Source of the DNA: Toxonevra muliebris
Lineage: Eukaryota; Arthropoda; Insecta; Diptera; Pallopteridae
Assembly (NCBI GenBank): GCA_963691655.1
Contig: OY829326.1
Location: 99,013,340-99,077,339 of the forward strand
DNA length: 64,000 bases
Reading direction: 5' to 3'
Under the pieces are notes generated by a model, which was given only the letters and a program-made list of their open reading frames with translations, did no database searches and was not told where the DNA came from. Within the stretch, counting starts at the first letter, position 1, and each line of letters starts with the position of its first letter. The translations under genes were made by a program, and so were the position numbers. Positions 1 to 9,915 of the stretch are shown here, one piece after another.

Positions 1-79
1 TGAACCTAAACACGAACCCAAATTTAACCGGTTCGAAACTTTGATAAAATCTTATGGCGCAAAAATATAGGAGCAAAAG

Positions 80-221
80 AAAGTGGAGCAAATACTTTCC
101 AAATGGCAAACAAAAACTGAAAGCCAGCTTTTAAATTCTATATAAAATATAAAGTGGAGCAAATACTTTCCAAATGGCAAACAAAAACTGAAAGCCAGCT
201 TTTAAATTCTATATAAAATCA
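80..221. repeat. 71-bp tandem duplication
   Basis: A unit beginning AAGTGGAGCAAATAC occurs twice head to tail, at about 81 and 152, a 71-bp offset. The copies look essentially identical through the shared TTTAAATTCTATATAAAAT segment, so the duplication is probably recent. No coding capacity is evident. Confidence 0.85.
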
Positions 222-3200
222 TACATAGTAGTAGAAAATTGGTATGCTGCTACTTTTTTTGGAACTGCACATACTAAAAAAGCTATTGAACTTCCTATTA
301 GAATAAGCGAGATAGCATGTTATAAAAACATACATTTTTAAATTTTAAAAGCCTCATAAAAGCCAACTTGATGAACTGCGATAGCATGAATGCTTGTGTG
401 TATTCTATACAATCCACATTTTTTTTTGGTATATATACTAGCTATTGAAAAACAAGGGAATACCAATAAAAAATGTTAGAAATTATTCTTTCAGTTTGAA
501 ACAAAAGTAGTAATTTAGTAAATACTTTAGTAAATACTTATCGTACAAATTTTCAGTAAGGCAAGCCCGGCTTTTGGGCTTATATGGATGTACCGCCACT
601 GGGTGCCACACCCCTTTTTCTAGCTCCATCCCCATTTTTACTGTGGTATTGTCAGCCAGCGTCCTTGCACGCGGGACGCAGTAAATTGCAGTACTGTACT
701 ATAAATGGTATACTTAAAAAACTATAAGGTTTGTATGGAAGGTACCCCGACGACTTGTAATTACAAACTTTTACCAAGTTAATAGTAAGGTCAGAGACAT
801 AATGCAGTATTATATAAACTTTTATGTCATTCAGGAAGTATAGCTGGATATACAAACATATTTTCACTTTTCTATATACATATATTATTGATTATTTTCT
901 TTATTGCTGTTTCAAAACGTGAAATTTATTAAAAAAACTGAAAACATATTTTTTTCAATAAATACATATAGATAAAACTGAATTATTCTTACATAATATC
1001 TAGTGTTTTCGTACAGTTTAGATTGAAAATTCTAATAAACACAGTATAAATGTATGACGGTCTGGCTGGACTGTGGTGGTAGCAATGTGACAAGCAAAAG
1101 TGGTGCCAACAGAAGGGTTAAAATCAGAATTTGAAATCGACTTTCTACCGAAAAAAGTTTTCATCTGCACTAAGTGCGTTGATCTGAAGTTTAGATTCTA
1201 TTTTTTTAGGAATTGTCAACGCATCATTGGTAAAAGCGTTTCCAGTATGTATTTCCTCTGAAATCACCATAATTTCAATCACAGTGAATTTTTTTATGAA
1301 TGAAAAGTAGGAGTTATTTTGTATCAGCAATAAAATATGCTCTGTGTTCTTTTCGATCCACTAGCTTAGTATATCAGATTTTCAATATCTCGTTTATCTT
1401 TTCTACATTTTATAACAGCTACTCCAAACAAGTAGTGATTTACGCTGATCTTAGATCATAGTTACTACCAACGGATAATCCTGTGGCGACGACTTGCTAT
1501 CCTCTTACTTCTTTATTCTGATATCTGCAGACTTCAGTAATTATTAATTATGCGGTCAGACACTTCATATACATGAGTTTTTCATCGGTACCCCTCTCTC
1601 GGATTCGCTAGTACTGATGCTGCATACTATTTTTGTGTAGCGTACGTATACATAAGAAGAAACAGTAAGCAAAAAAAAAAAAAAAAACAAAGGAAGAAAA
1701 GTGAATAAAGTAAACAATATGCAAACAGTAAAGTTAATAACATTTCCAAGCTATCCATGAATGGAATTGACAGCACCTTTCTATACCTTGATGTTTAACT
1801 CCACTCTACTTTTAATAATATCCAATATATATTTCATTTTTTTGTACATTTTTCCTGATGAACAACTTACAAAGTAAATTATTTGCTTAATGCCTAATTT
1901 TCCATATATATATATATACATATATGTATACATATAAACATTTCTTGAGCTTGAGCTTGTGCCTTGAGCCTTAAGTCTTACCATATACGTATAGCAAATT
2001 CTACTCGTACCTACAAAATAATATTTATTTATTCATTTGAAAATGAAGTTGAACTTATTTCAAGTACGAGACGAGTGCACAAGTATGAGGAAAAGGAAGA
2101 AATAAGCTTTAAAATGACGCTCGACAAAGCGGAAACGGAAATAACAGTTAAGTTCATTCAATTGTAACTGCCTTAAACTTATTCATTCACTTTCCTCTCG
2201 TGGCCTCCCTTTCTTCGTCTTCCTCTCTCTCTCTCTGTTAAAATCACATATTTCACTGACATATGTTATTTGCACCTTCACCTGCATTTAGCATTCATCA
2301 TCATCATGATTCACATACACATACACAACTCTCCATCCTTCAGGAGTAGCACTACTTATACACATACTCATCTTTAACTTCAGTAGAGATTATACACAAG
2401 TATATATAATGAAGGAATATATGTGTAAGTAAATCTATTTGTGTGTGTGTGTTTATTCTGTTCAAGTTGGCTTTAAATTTTTGTTTCTTCTTACATTTCA
2501 TTTCATTTCCATTCTCGTTTTTGCGACATCACATCTGATATTCATGCCAATCAAGCGTGATGTAATTCAATTTGATTTTGCAATTGATTTTCTGTTTTTT
2601 CACCAAGAATATTGAATATTTTATTCATTGTCGTCATCGTCGTCGTTGCTGTCGATATCGTCAGTTGTCAGTCACAATTTTTTCTTTATCTCGATATTGT
2701 TACTGTATATTTGCCATTGCTGTTACTGCCATTTCTGATGCTGTCACTGCCGCTGCTGCCTTCTGATCCTTATAATATTTTTGCTGGTGATTATGTGATG
2801 TGACAGCATCATTATTATATATTTCCTGAAATCGCTTTATCTCTTTTCCTCACTTTTTCTCTATGTCTTTCTCTTACTCTATCTTTTGTTTACTGATGTG
2901 ACTATGTCTTTGCCTATTTTGGTTTTGAAAATCAAATCAAATTATGTGAATTAAATTTATGAAAATTATTATTCACAAAAAATGTTTGTTTCTTACCACA
3001 AAAAATTATGCAAAATATTTGTGTAAAGTAAGTGTTAAGCAGGGAACGCGCACATGTGAGTTGTTATTTTGGTATTAATTTTTTTTTTCAAATTTGGTAT
3101 TCAGCTCATGTTATGTTTTTGCGAATTTCGCATCAAATTTTTTTTTTTTCTTGAAAATCTTTTAAATAAAAAGCTGAAATTTTCTTGTTGTGCTCATAAT

Positions 3201-3659
3201 TAAGATTTATCGAAGAGTCATCAGTAGAATAAGAAGTTTTTTTTTTTTAATTTATTTCAAGAGCAATAACAGGTATACCTACCTACTTGTATAATGTATG
3301 TGAATTATATTGTTAATATCTGATTGCTGGAATAACCAGAAAATGCTAATTTTAATGTTCAGGCTCATTGAAAAGGCTTCACATTAGAACCTACCAGTTG
3401 ACTTCCTCATCTGGTAATTTGGCAAGACTACCTAATTTTATTTGAAACCAAAAACAGAAGAATCAAATAAAGCAATGAAAATTATTTAATTAAATATGAC
3501 AGATAAACTTTTTTTATCATTTCCATTGAAGCTTTTCAGACGAGTGCAGACATGAACGTCTGTCTAAAAGAGAGAGGTAGAAAAACAAGTACTCAGGAGA
3601 TTTACTCCATCAAAAAAAAGACAAAAATGACACAGTACCAAAGAACACATTCAATGAGT
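222..3659. other. Unassigned AT-rich DNA
   Basis: I see no supportable gene here. The stretch holds homopolymer runs (for example the A-run near 1671-1687), short TA, TC and GT microsatellites (near 1905-1930, 2223-2236 and 2442-2452) and a few open frames of 60-75 codons with low-complexity or hydrophobic translations and no recognisable domain. The GTCGTC/CTGCTG triplet-rich patch at 2630-2760 opens two overlapping frames, which is better explained by triplet composition than by coding. Confidence 0.5.
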
Positions 3660-4190
3660 TTGTGGTGTTCTAGGTCAGTCTAAATAAATCAGACTAGAGT
3701 ATAAATAGAAAATCAAATCTCAAAAAGTAGACAAAAATTGGAACCAAAGCAATACTAAAATCAATTCAAAATTCAGACCAAAAATTCAAAACTGGACGAA
3801 ATTTTGAATTTTAAACCTAAGAAGAAACCAACATCAAAACAAAATTCAGAAAATTCTGACCAAAGTTTAGACCACAAGCCTGACCAAATTCTGGCCACAA
3901 CTCAAAAATAGAATACAATTCGCACAACTCAAACCATATCTAGACTAAAACTCACACTAAATTCAGATACAATTCAAACCAAAACATCGCCAAAATATTA
4001 GACAAAAATACTAACCGAATTTCAAATAAAAAATAAAACCCAAAATTCAAACTACTTAAAATTCAGAATAAATTTCACAGTGGAATTCGTGCCAAAATTT
4101 GGAATAAAATTAGACTAAAGTCAGATCAAAACTTTTAAACAAACCTAAGACAAAATTTCTTATCAATAAAACAGTTTAACAAACAAAAAA
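3660..4190. repeat. Degenerate 12-bp repeat field (CAGACCAAAATT-like), first of three
   Basis: This half-kilobase is built from imperfect words such as AAATTCAGACCAAAA and AAACTCAGACC, recurring about every 12 bases with frequent indels and substitutions. The same vocabulary recurs at 9166-9915, and on the opposite strand at 44695-45010. It ends beside the SINE fragment at 4198. I see no conserved reading frame and no element ends. It could be an ancient satellite-like array or cryptically simple sequence. Confidence 0.6.
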
Positions 4191-4197
4191 ATAAAAA

Positions 4198-4360
4198 AGT
4201 TCTAAGAAAGTGTACAAGTACAAATATTGGTAAGCAATGGCAAAACTACCAAGTGATAGCAAGTTACCACACCGTCGTTCGCAACTGGCGTTAAACTGTA
4301 GGTGCAACCATCGCTACTGTGGTTTAGTGACAACCTACCAGACTCTTGTCGACAATGGCG
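4198..4360 (+). mobile_element. SINE body fragment, same family as the element at 16696-17012
   Basis: The segment reading GTGTACAAGTACAAATATTGG, then GGCAAAACTACCAAG, CACACCGTCGTTCG and GGCGTTAAACTGTAGGT matches the reverse complement of 16720-16870 in order and spacing. It is therefore the non-tRNA body of the same SINE, here in plus orientation. Neither the tRNA-like head nor the AACCT tail is present, so it is truncated at both ends and more diverged than the other copy. Confidence 0.75.
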
Positions 4361-5390
4361 CGAAAACTCACCACTAAATGTGTGATTTTTAAAGATTTTT
4401 ATCCGAAGAGCGGTGAATGATATTGACAATGAAATTATTATGTTAGTTCTATACGAATTTCAGAAGTAAGGTAAGCGCACCTAATTCCGTGCTAGTGGGT
4501 AATTCCGTGCTATTTTACTAAAAGAAGTAAAATAAGAAATGTCGTATACTTTCCAAAAATATTTTTATTCGAGGTTGTTTTCTATACTTAAAACATTATG
4601 TACCTGTCACTACTTCAATCTCGTTAGTTTTATAAAAATCTGCATTAGTTTAACACTTTACCGAAAATCCTTATAAAGTGCGCAAGTTTTATTGTTTCGC
4701 GTAATGAAGCAGCATAATTTGGATAAGACTATTAAGAGTTATTTGTAAGTATAAATCCATTCTTATTTTACTAGTTTGACCAGATTTGATGTCATCTTTC
4801 TATTTCTGTGTATTTGATTTTAATTTGAAGCATAACAAAAGCTAAAATCTGCATTTAGTAATGGCACAATATTAGCTGCATTTACTTTTGCACGTGAATC
4901 TAATTGCGTGCATAGCACGGAATTAGCAAATATATATAACATTTAGATTTGTTATTCTCTTACTTATTTTGTTTAACAGTTGTGAAGATGTTTATTCCGG
5001 TAAATAATATGAACCATAAATATACTTGGGATCTAATTCCGTCATATCACATTAAAAACCATATTGTTATTTTTTAGTTGCAAAGTTGACAAAATTAGCA
5101 AAAGTTAGATTAAAAATTATAGAATGTCTCCTTTCTAAATCACTTATATATTGGAATTTTATTAAATTTACGTTTTTTATGTTTTTTCATTTAAATTTAT
5201 TTTCTAATTGGCTCTTGGAGTAGAATCACATAGGACCGAAATAGATTCACAATATATCCCAACTTTGGTAATTCCGTGCTATATGCCGTAATTAACAACC
5301 ATAATTAGGTAATTACGTGCTATTTTATTTCAACAGCGCCTATATCAAGTTTGCAAGTGGATAAAGAATAAATACACACAAAAGTGTTGT

Positions 5391-6130
5391 AAAATGGGTT
5401 CATCATTTGGCGGAGATTGGTTTCCCAATAACTAAAGGACAGCTAGTAGGTTGTGTTGCTAACTTAACCCTCTAGTTCCCAAATTTTTGATTGATTGAAA
5501 AATAAATTTATATTGATAAATTGTGATGTAAAAAGCATAAGTCAGAAGATCTCAAACCCTTAAAAAATTTAATGGGCGGGGTTTTATGAAGCCGGAAAGG
5601 TTGAATGCCTAAAGGTATGTATTTCTTGTTGAACACATTTTTTAACAATTTGTTTTAAGTAATTAAACATTTTGAAGAAAAAGTTCAAATTCTTTGCTAC
5701 TCATAACTAGTTTTTTATCTGTCTAGTATAACGAGAAGTATTTTATTCATTTACTTTTATTTTATTTTTATCTCAAATTCAATCAAATTAACTGATTTTC
5801 TTGTTCTTCGTAAATTTTTTACTTTGACTGTCGCTAACTTCAGTATAGCCTGGGGAATTCTATAAACGATTTGATAAAATGTTGCAACAAAAAACTATTA
5901 ACGTGCTAATTACACCTGTTTTAATAATTTCTGTCTAGAGACACGCTTGGGAACTAGAGGGTTAATGAAGGAGCTGAATTACCCAAATAATTTAAGGAAT
6001 GGTCCACCAGACGATATTGGTACGAAGGATTTTTGAGGAGAATTCCACTGTAAGCCAAAGAGCTTCAGAATTCCTGACTGTTGCTCATGTTTCTGCCACA
6101 GAATTCTTCAAAGACAGTATAATAGTTTTC
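5391..6130 (+). pseudogene. Pogo/Tigger-like transposase N-terminal remnant, split by a MITE
   Basis: Before the insertion, the frame reads a short stretch containing HHLAEIGFPITKGQL, which resembles the second helix-turn-helix (CENP-B DNA-binding domain) of pogo/Tigger transposases. After removal of the MITE and one TTAA the frame continues with a MKELN...NLRNG segment. Another frame then gives a RYWYEGFLRRIP-like piece matching the conserved region that follows this domain. Stops and frame changes are present, and I cannot recognise the DDE catalytic core, so this is a dead fragment. The domain call is from family knowledge and the ordering of motifs. A CENP-B-related host gene is unlikely given the flanking inverted repeats. 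Confidence 0.5.
5468..5961. mobile_element. TTAA-flanked MITE (piggyBac-type target), 494 bp
   Basis: The element begins CCCTCTAGTTCCCAA and ends TTGGGAACTAGAGGG, a perfect 15-bp terminal inverted repeat starting with CCC. It is flanked on both sides by TTAA (5464-5467 and 5962-5965). TTAA duplication with CCC ends is the hallmark of piggyBac-superfamily insertions. There is no coding capacity, so it would need a transposase in trans. It sits inside the pogo-like element and splits its frame precisely at the TTAA, showing the order of insertion. Its ends differ from those of the two larger piggyBac-like elements in this window. Confidence 0.85.
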
Positions 6131-6564
6131 TCAACGGCCATTTATCGTAAAAGGGTGTATAAAACCCAATTTTTGAGAGCAAGGGTGGGAATGGAGGAAA
6201 AATGTGTATCCGAAAATTGTTCATCTCTTTGCGCTTAACAACTTTGCTTCAGACATCAAATTCTTATCTGTTCAGATAAATTCGATCACCTCAAGTATTT
6301 ATATATAGCAACATTTTTAATATACCTTTTAAAAAGTTGATACGCTAAAAGCTACATAATTTTCTTACATTTTTCATTGTTACGTTTTCTCAGTTTTTTG
6401 AGTAAAAAATTTTATAAATTTTCTTTAATCTGTTTTATTTTTTACAAGAAAAGTCTTAGGAATCACTGAAATCTTCCTTCATTAAATTTCGAACGGAATT
6501 ATATTTGCATTAGCACGGAATTAGTTTTACTGACAAAAATTTAGCACGGAATTAGCGGCAATTA

Positions 6565-7127
6565 AACGTTTTGGAAAATTGAAAATAAATGATTCAAATT
6601 GTAAAAATACTTAAATGTTTAAACTTATAATTAAACAAAAAAAGTTAAGTATTACATGAAACCCAAAATTTGTATCTTGGTACCGTTGGCATGATAACAA
6701 TATCTTTTGAAAGATCAAAATGTCTTAGCGGCACGAAATTAGCTGCATTTACCTTATTGCCGATTTTTTTTTTAGTCCATAGTTTATATCGACACATTTC
6801 CATACCCATTACAGTGGGACTTGTTTTCAATTTTTGCCCATTTGGAATTTTTTTAATTTTAAAGATAAAAAAATAATACTTAATATTTTTTTTTAAATTG
6901 TGAAACCTTGCAAATAGTTAGTTCGATTATTTATCTTTCAACTGGGAAAAGAAGTGAAAAGTGTGAAGATTGGTTTAGTTGTTCAACTGTAATGTTTCAA
7001 TGAAACTGTGTGGTGCGAAAACGCACTATTGTCAATAGACGAGTTCATTTTTAGGGCAATTTCAATAATGACAATATCAGAAAAAAATGATTTATTTTGT
7101 TAAAGCAATCACTTTATTTTTTTATTA
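6565..7127. other. Unassigned AT-rich DNA between two transposons
   Basis: No gene is supported. The part near 6715-6750 shares the word order ATTAGCTGCATTTAC with 4865-4890 inside the pogo-like element, so some of this stretch may belong to that element or to a second copy. Confidence 0.4.
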
Positions 7128-8330
7128 TTGGGAGTATGAATGTATAAACTCGTAATTGTGACTAACTTCATATCTATCATACGCGCCATTTTTTTAACAT
7201 TGACAGCTATTCTATCTCGAAGAACGCCAAAAATACTATAAGAATTGATCTGTCAAATAATTTTCATAATTTTACAAAAATGTTTTACTATAGCTGAAAA
7301 TGTCGAATTTCGTGCCAACAAAACAACATTTGCGGGAAGTTTTAATTTGCTTCTTCCATTTGAAGAAAAACGCAACTGAAGCACATCGTTTACTCACTGA
7401 AGCTTATCCTGACTGTGCTATAGACGTAAGAATGTTTCAAAAGTGGTGATTTTGATGTTGAAGACAGGGAACGTTCAGGCGACCCGAAAAAGTTCGAAGA
7501 TGAAGAATTGAAGGCATTACTCGAAGAAGATTGATGTCAAACGCAACAAGAACTTGCAGAACCTTTAGCAGTTGATCAATCAACCATTTCTAAACGATTA
7601 AAAGCATTGGGAATGATTCAAAAGCAAGGAAATTGGGTGCCGTACGAATTGAAGCTGAGAGACGTCGAACGACGATTTTTCACATGTGAACTGCTGATTG
7701 AACGACAGAAAAGAAAGAGTTTTCTGCATCGTACTGTGACTGGCGATGAAAAGTGGATACGTTACGATAACCCAAAGCGTAAAAAATCATGGGGATCGCC
7801 CGGACATGCATCAACATCAACGGCAAAGCCGAACATCCATGGATCCAAGCTCATGCTGTGTATTTGGTGGGATATGAAAGGTGTCGTGTATTATGAGCTG
7901 TTGTAACCGAATGAAACAATCACTGGCGACCGCTACCGACTACAATTGATGCGTTTGAGCCGAGCATTAAAGGATAAGAGGCCAGAATAGACACGACGAA
8001 GTTATTCTTCAGCACGACAATGCTCGGCCGCATGTTGCAAGGCAAGTAAAAACATACTTGGAAACGCTGAAATGGTAAGTGCTTCCCCACCCGCCGTATT
8101 CTCCAGACATTGTTCCTTTTGATTACCACTTGTTCCGATCGACGACACATGGCCTGGCTGAACAACACTTCCGTTCTTTCGAAGAAATCAAAAAATGGGT
8201 TGATTCGTGGATAGCCTCAAAGGGAAATAGTTGTGGCTAACGATGGACAATACTTTAAAGAATAATCACTTTTTCACAATAAATGTCCAAATTACGAAAA
8301 AAATACGAGTTTATACATTCATACTCCCAA
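7128..8330 (+). mobile_element. Mariner element, complete ends, about 1.2 kb
   Basis: The left end TTGGGAGTATGAATGTATAA is repeated in inverted form at 8304-8330, giving terminal inverted repeats of roughly 27 bp. Both ends are bounded by TA (7126-7127 and 8331-8332), the standard mariner target duplication. The length fits a one-ORF mariner. The internal transposase is broken, so this copy is non-autonomous but has substrate-like ends. A second copy of the family lies on the minus strand at 21536-22630. Confidence 0.93.
7300..8265 (+). pseudogene. Mariner transposase pseudogene (DD34D family)
   Basis: The start ATG at 7300 opens MSNFVPTKQHL, followed by the mariner N-terminal helix-turn-helix region. 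Comparison with the copy at 21.5-22.6 kb shows a 20-bp deletion just before 7445 that removes residues equivalent to WYARFKS and shifts the frame. A long readable segment at 7607-7906 carries WVPYEL, then the first catalytic aspartate in TGDEKW, and CIWWDMKGVVYYELL. Downstream are nonsense changes after YYELL, KRPE and ETLKW. The HDN aspartate is readable (about 8017) and the PYSPD...DYHLF block is at 8093-8138. A C-terminal deletion removes the EEFFRRGIRML region before VVANDGQYF. The family assignment is secure; the gene is dead. Confidence 0.92.
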
Positions 8331-8332
8331 TA

Positions 8333-9160
8333 CAACAAAATATATGTAGTTATTTTTATTGCAAAGAATGTAAATGCAAAGATTTGCTTTTTGTTCATTT
8401 TATTTCTTGTTTTAATTAAATTCTTTACATTTCCCACATGACATATGCAATTCGCACAACTTTTAGTGTTAATCGAATCTGGAAATTCATTGGCATATTG
8501 CTTGTTTCGACTTATAACTCATTTCCCGAAGCTGATTGTTTTTGGTCCATCTAACCTTTTCTTGGAGTCAAAGCTGGCAAAAATTCCTCTTGGACTATAA
8601 AAAGCCACCAATGCCTAAATTTGAATTTCGAGTTTCAGTTACTGAATTTATTCTTTTAACCGACAATGTTGCTTGTAGAAGAGAAGTCATTAACAATGCC
8701 GTTTGACTTGACCGTGTCGTCCATTGGTTAGCTGCGGGACCAGATGGTTCCCGTAGGAGATGCAAACACTGCCACAATCATACAACAAAATGCAATATAT
8801 AGTTTTTTTTTTCAAAATGCTTCCAAGACACTCACTCCAAACAATAGTTTTGAGATCACTCAATTTTTTTAACGTTTTTTTTTTACATTTTTGTCAAAAA
8901 TAAATTACAAATAATTTTTTTTACCCTAAATTAATTACGTACTTACTAAAAATACGTGTTAAAACAATTACAATTACAAATTTAATGACTTTTTTAATCC
9001 AACAATAATGGGCTAATATCCTTAAATGTTTGCCAATGCGGCAACAAACACCAATGTGTTATGCCGTATTTAGCTTTAATCAATTTTGTAAAACATTCTT
9101 TAAAATGACGTTCATTAATAAAACTATACAAATAATAATAAATAAATAATGCGAATTCTG
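8333..9160. other. AT-rich DNA with a possible transposase scrap
   Basis: Apart from the possible piggyBac-like tail described separately at 8560-8790, I see only A/T-rich sequence here. Confidence 0.4.
8560..8790 (+). pseudogene. Possible piggyBac-like transposase C-terminal scrap
   Basis: One plus-strand frame reads PKFEFRVSVTEFIL and, further on, AAGPDGSRRRCKHCHNH. The CxxC within a basic RRRCKHC context resembles the cysteine-rich C-terminal domain of piggyBac transposases. At least one stop separates the pieces, and I find no TTAA-bounded ends nearby. This is a weak, motif-level call; chance is a real alternative. Confidence 0.3.
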
Positions 9161-9165
9161 ACTGG

Positions 9166-9915
9166 ATTTGAACAAAAAATCAGAACAAAATTCAGACAGG
9201 AATTTTGTACCAAAATTTATAGGCAGAAACTTAAAAAATTCAGACCAAATTTAATTCACAATTTAGATAAAAAATGAGACCAAAACTCAAACCAAAATAC
9301 GGACCAAAATTTAAACTAGATTTCTGAACTTAAATAAATAAAAAATTAGCTCAAAAATTCAAACTGAAAATTCGGGCCAAAGTTCGAACCCGAAATTCGA
9401 ACCAAAATTCTAAACAAAATTTTGACAAAAACTCAGAAAAAATGCGGACTAAAACTAAGATCAAAATTCACACCATTTTAGCCTAAAAATAAACTGACCC
9501 TGAAAATTAGACCCAAAACTATACTATAAATTAGGCCAAAATACAGACCAAAGTTTGGACTAAAGTTTGACTGAATTTAAACCAAACGTCAGACCAAAAT
9601 TATAATTAAAAACCAGACCAAAAATCAGACCAAATGTATACCAAAAATCAAATTAAATCTCGGTCGAATCAAAACGAAAACGAAAAGCATTCCAATCATC
9701 GGACAAAACCTCATTTTGATACGTAGATTGAAACGACTAAAAGTCGCATCATATTAAGGCCAAAAATCAGCACCAAACTCAGAACAAAACTCAGTCTGAT
9801 AATTTGACCAAACTTTATCCCAATAGTCAACCAAAAAATTAGACTAGAATTTTGATAAAATTTGGACCAAACCCCAGATCAAAATTAAGACCACAAACCA
9901 GACTGTAAAGAAGAC
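9166..9915. repeat. Degenerate 12-bp repeat field, second and longest
   Basis: About 750 bp consist of imperfect repeats of CAGACCAAAATT, most regular near 9570-9650 (CAGACCAAAAAT, CAGACCAAATGT, ATACCAAAAATC). The phase slips often. The field stays A-rich with few T-runs, unlike the surrounding mixed A/T sequence. No ends, no flanking duplication and no reading frame are apparent. It has the same orientation as the field at 3660-4190 and the opposite one to 44695-45010. Confidence 0.65.

Larger units (their letters stand above)
4474..6562. mobile_element. Pogo-like DNA transposon remnant with repeated 14-bp terminal motifs
   Basis: The ends carry inverted copies of CTAATTCCGTGCTA, two at each side: about 4481 and 4500 at the left, and the complement at 6511 and 6542 at the right. 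TA dinucleotides (4472-4473, 6563-6564) sit at equal distance outside, as expected of a TA-targeting Tc1/mariner/pogo element. Further copies lie inside (4914, 5269, 5310). Between the ends is a decayed CENP-B-type helix-turn-helix fragment. A complete MITE is inserted at 5468-5961. A related motif at 6731 lies outside the proposed right end, so the true boundary could be further right. Confidence 0.55.

Noticed and set aside
2572..2803. Small hydrophobic peptide genes
   Set aside because: Two overlapping frames are open across the same triplet-rich DNA, which argues for composition rather than coding.
4202..4429. A 75-residue minus-strand protein
   Set aside because: It overlaps a SINE body fragment and has no domain.
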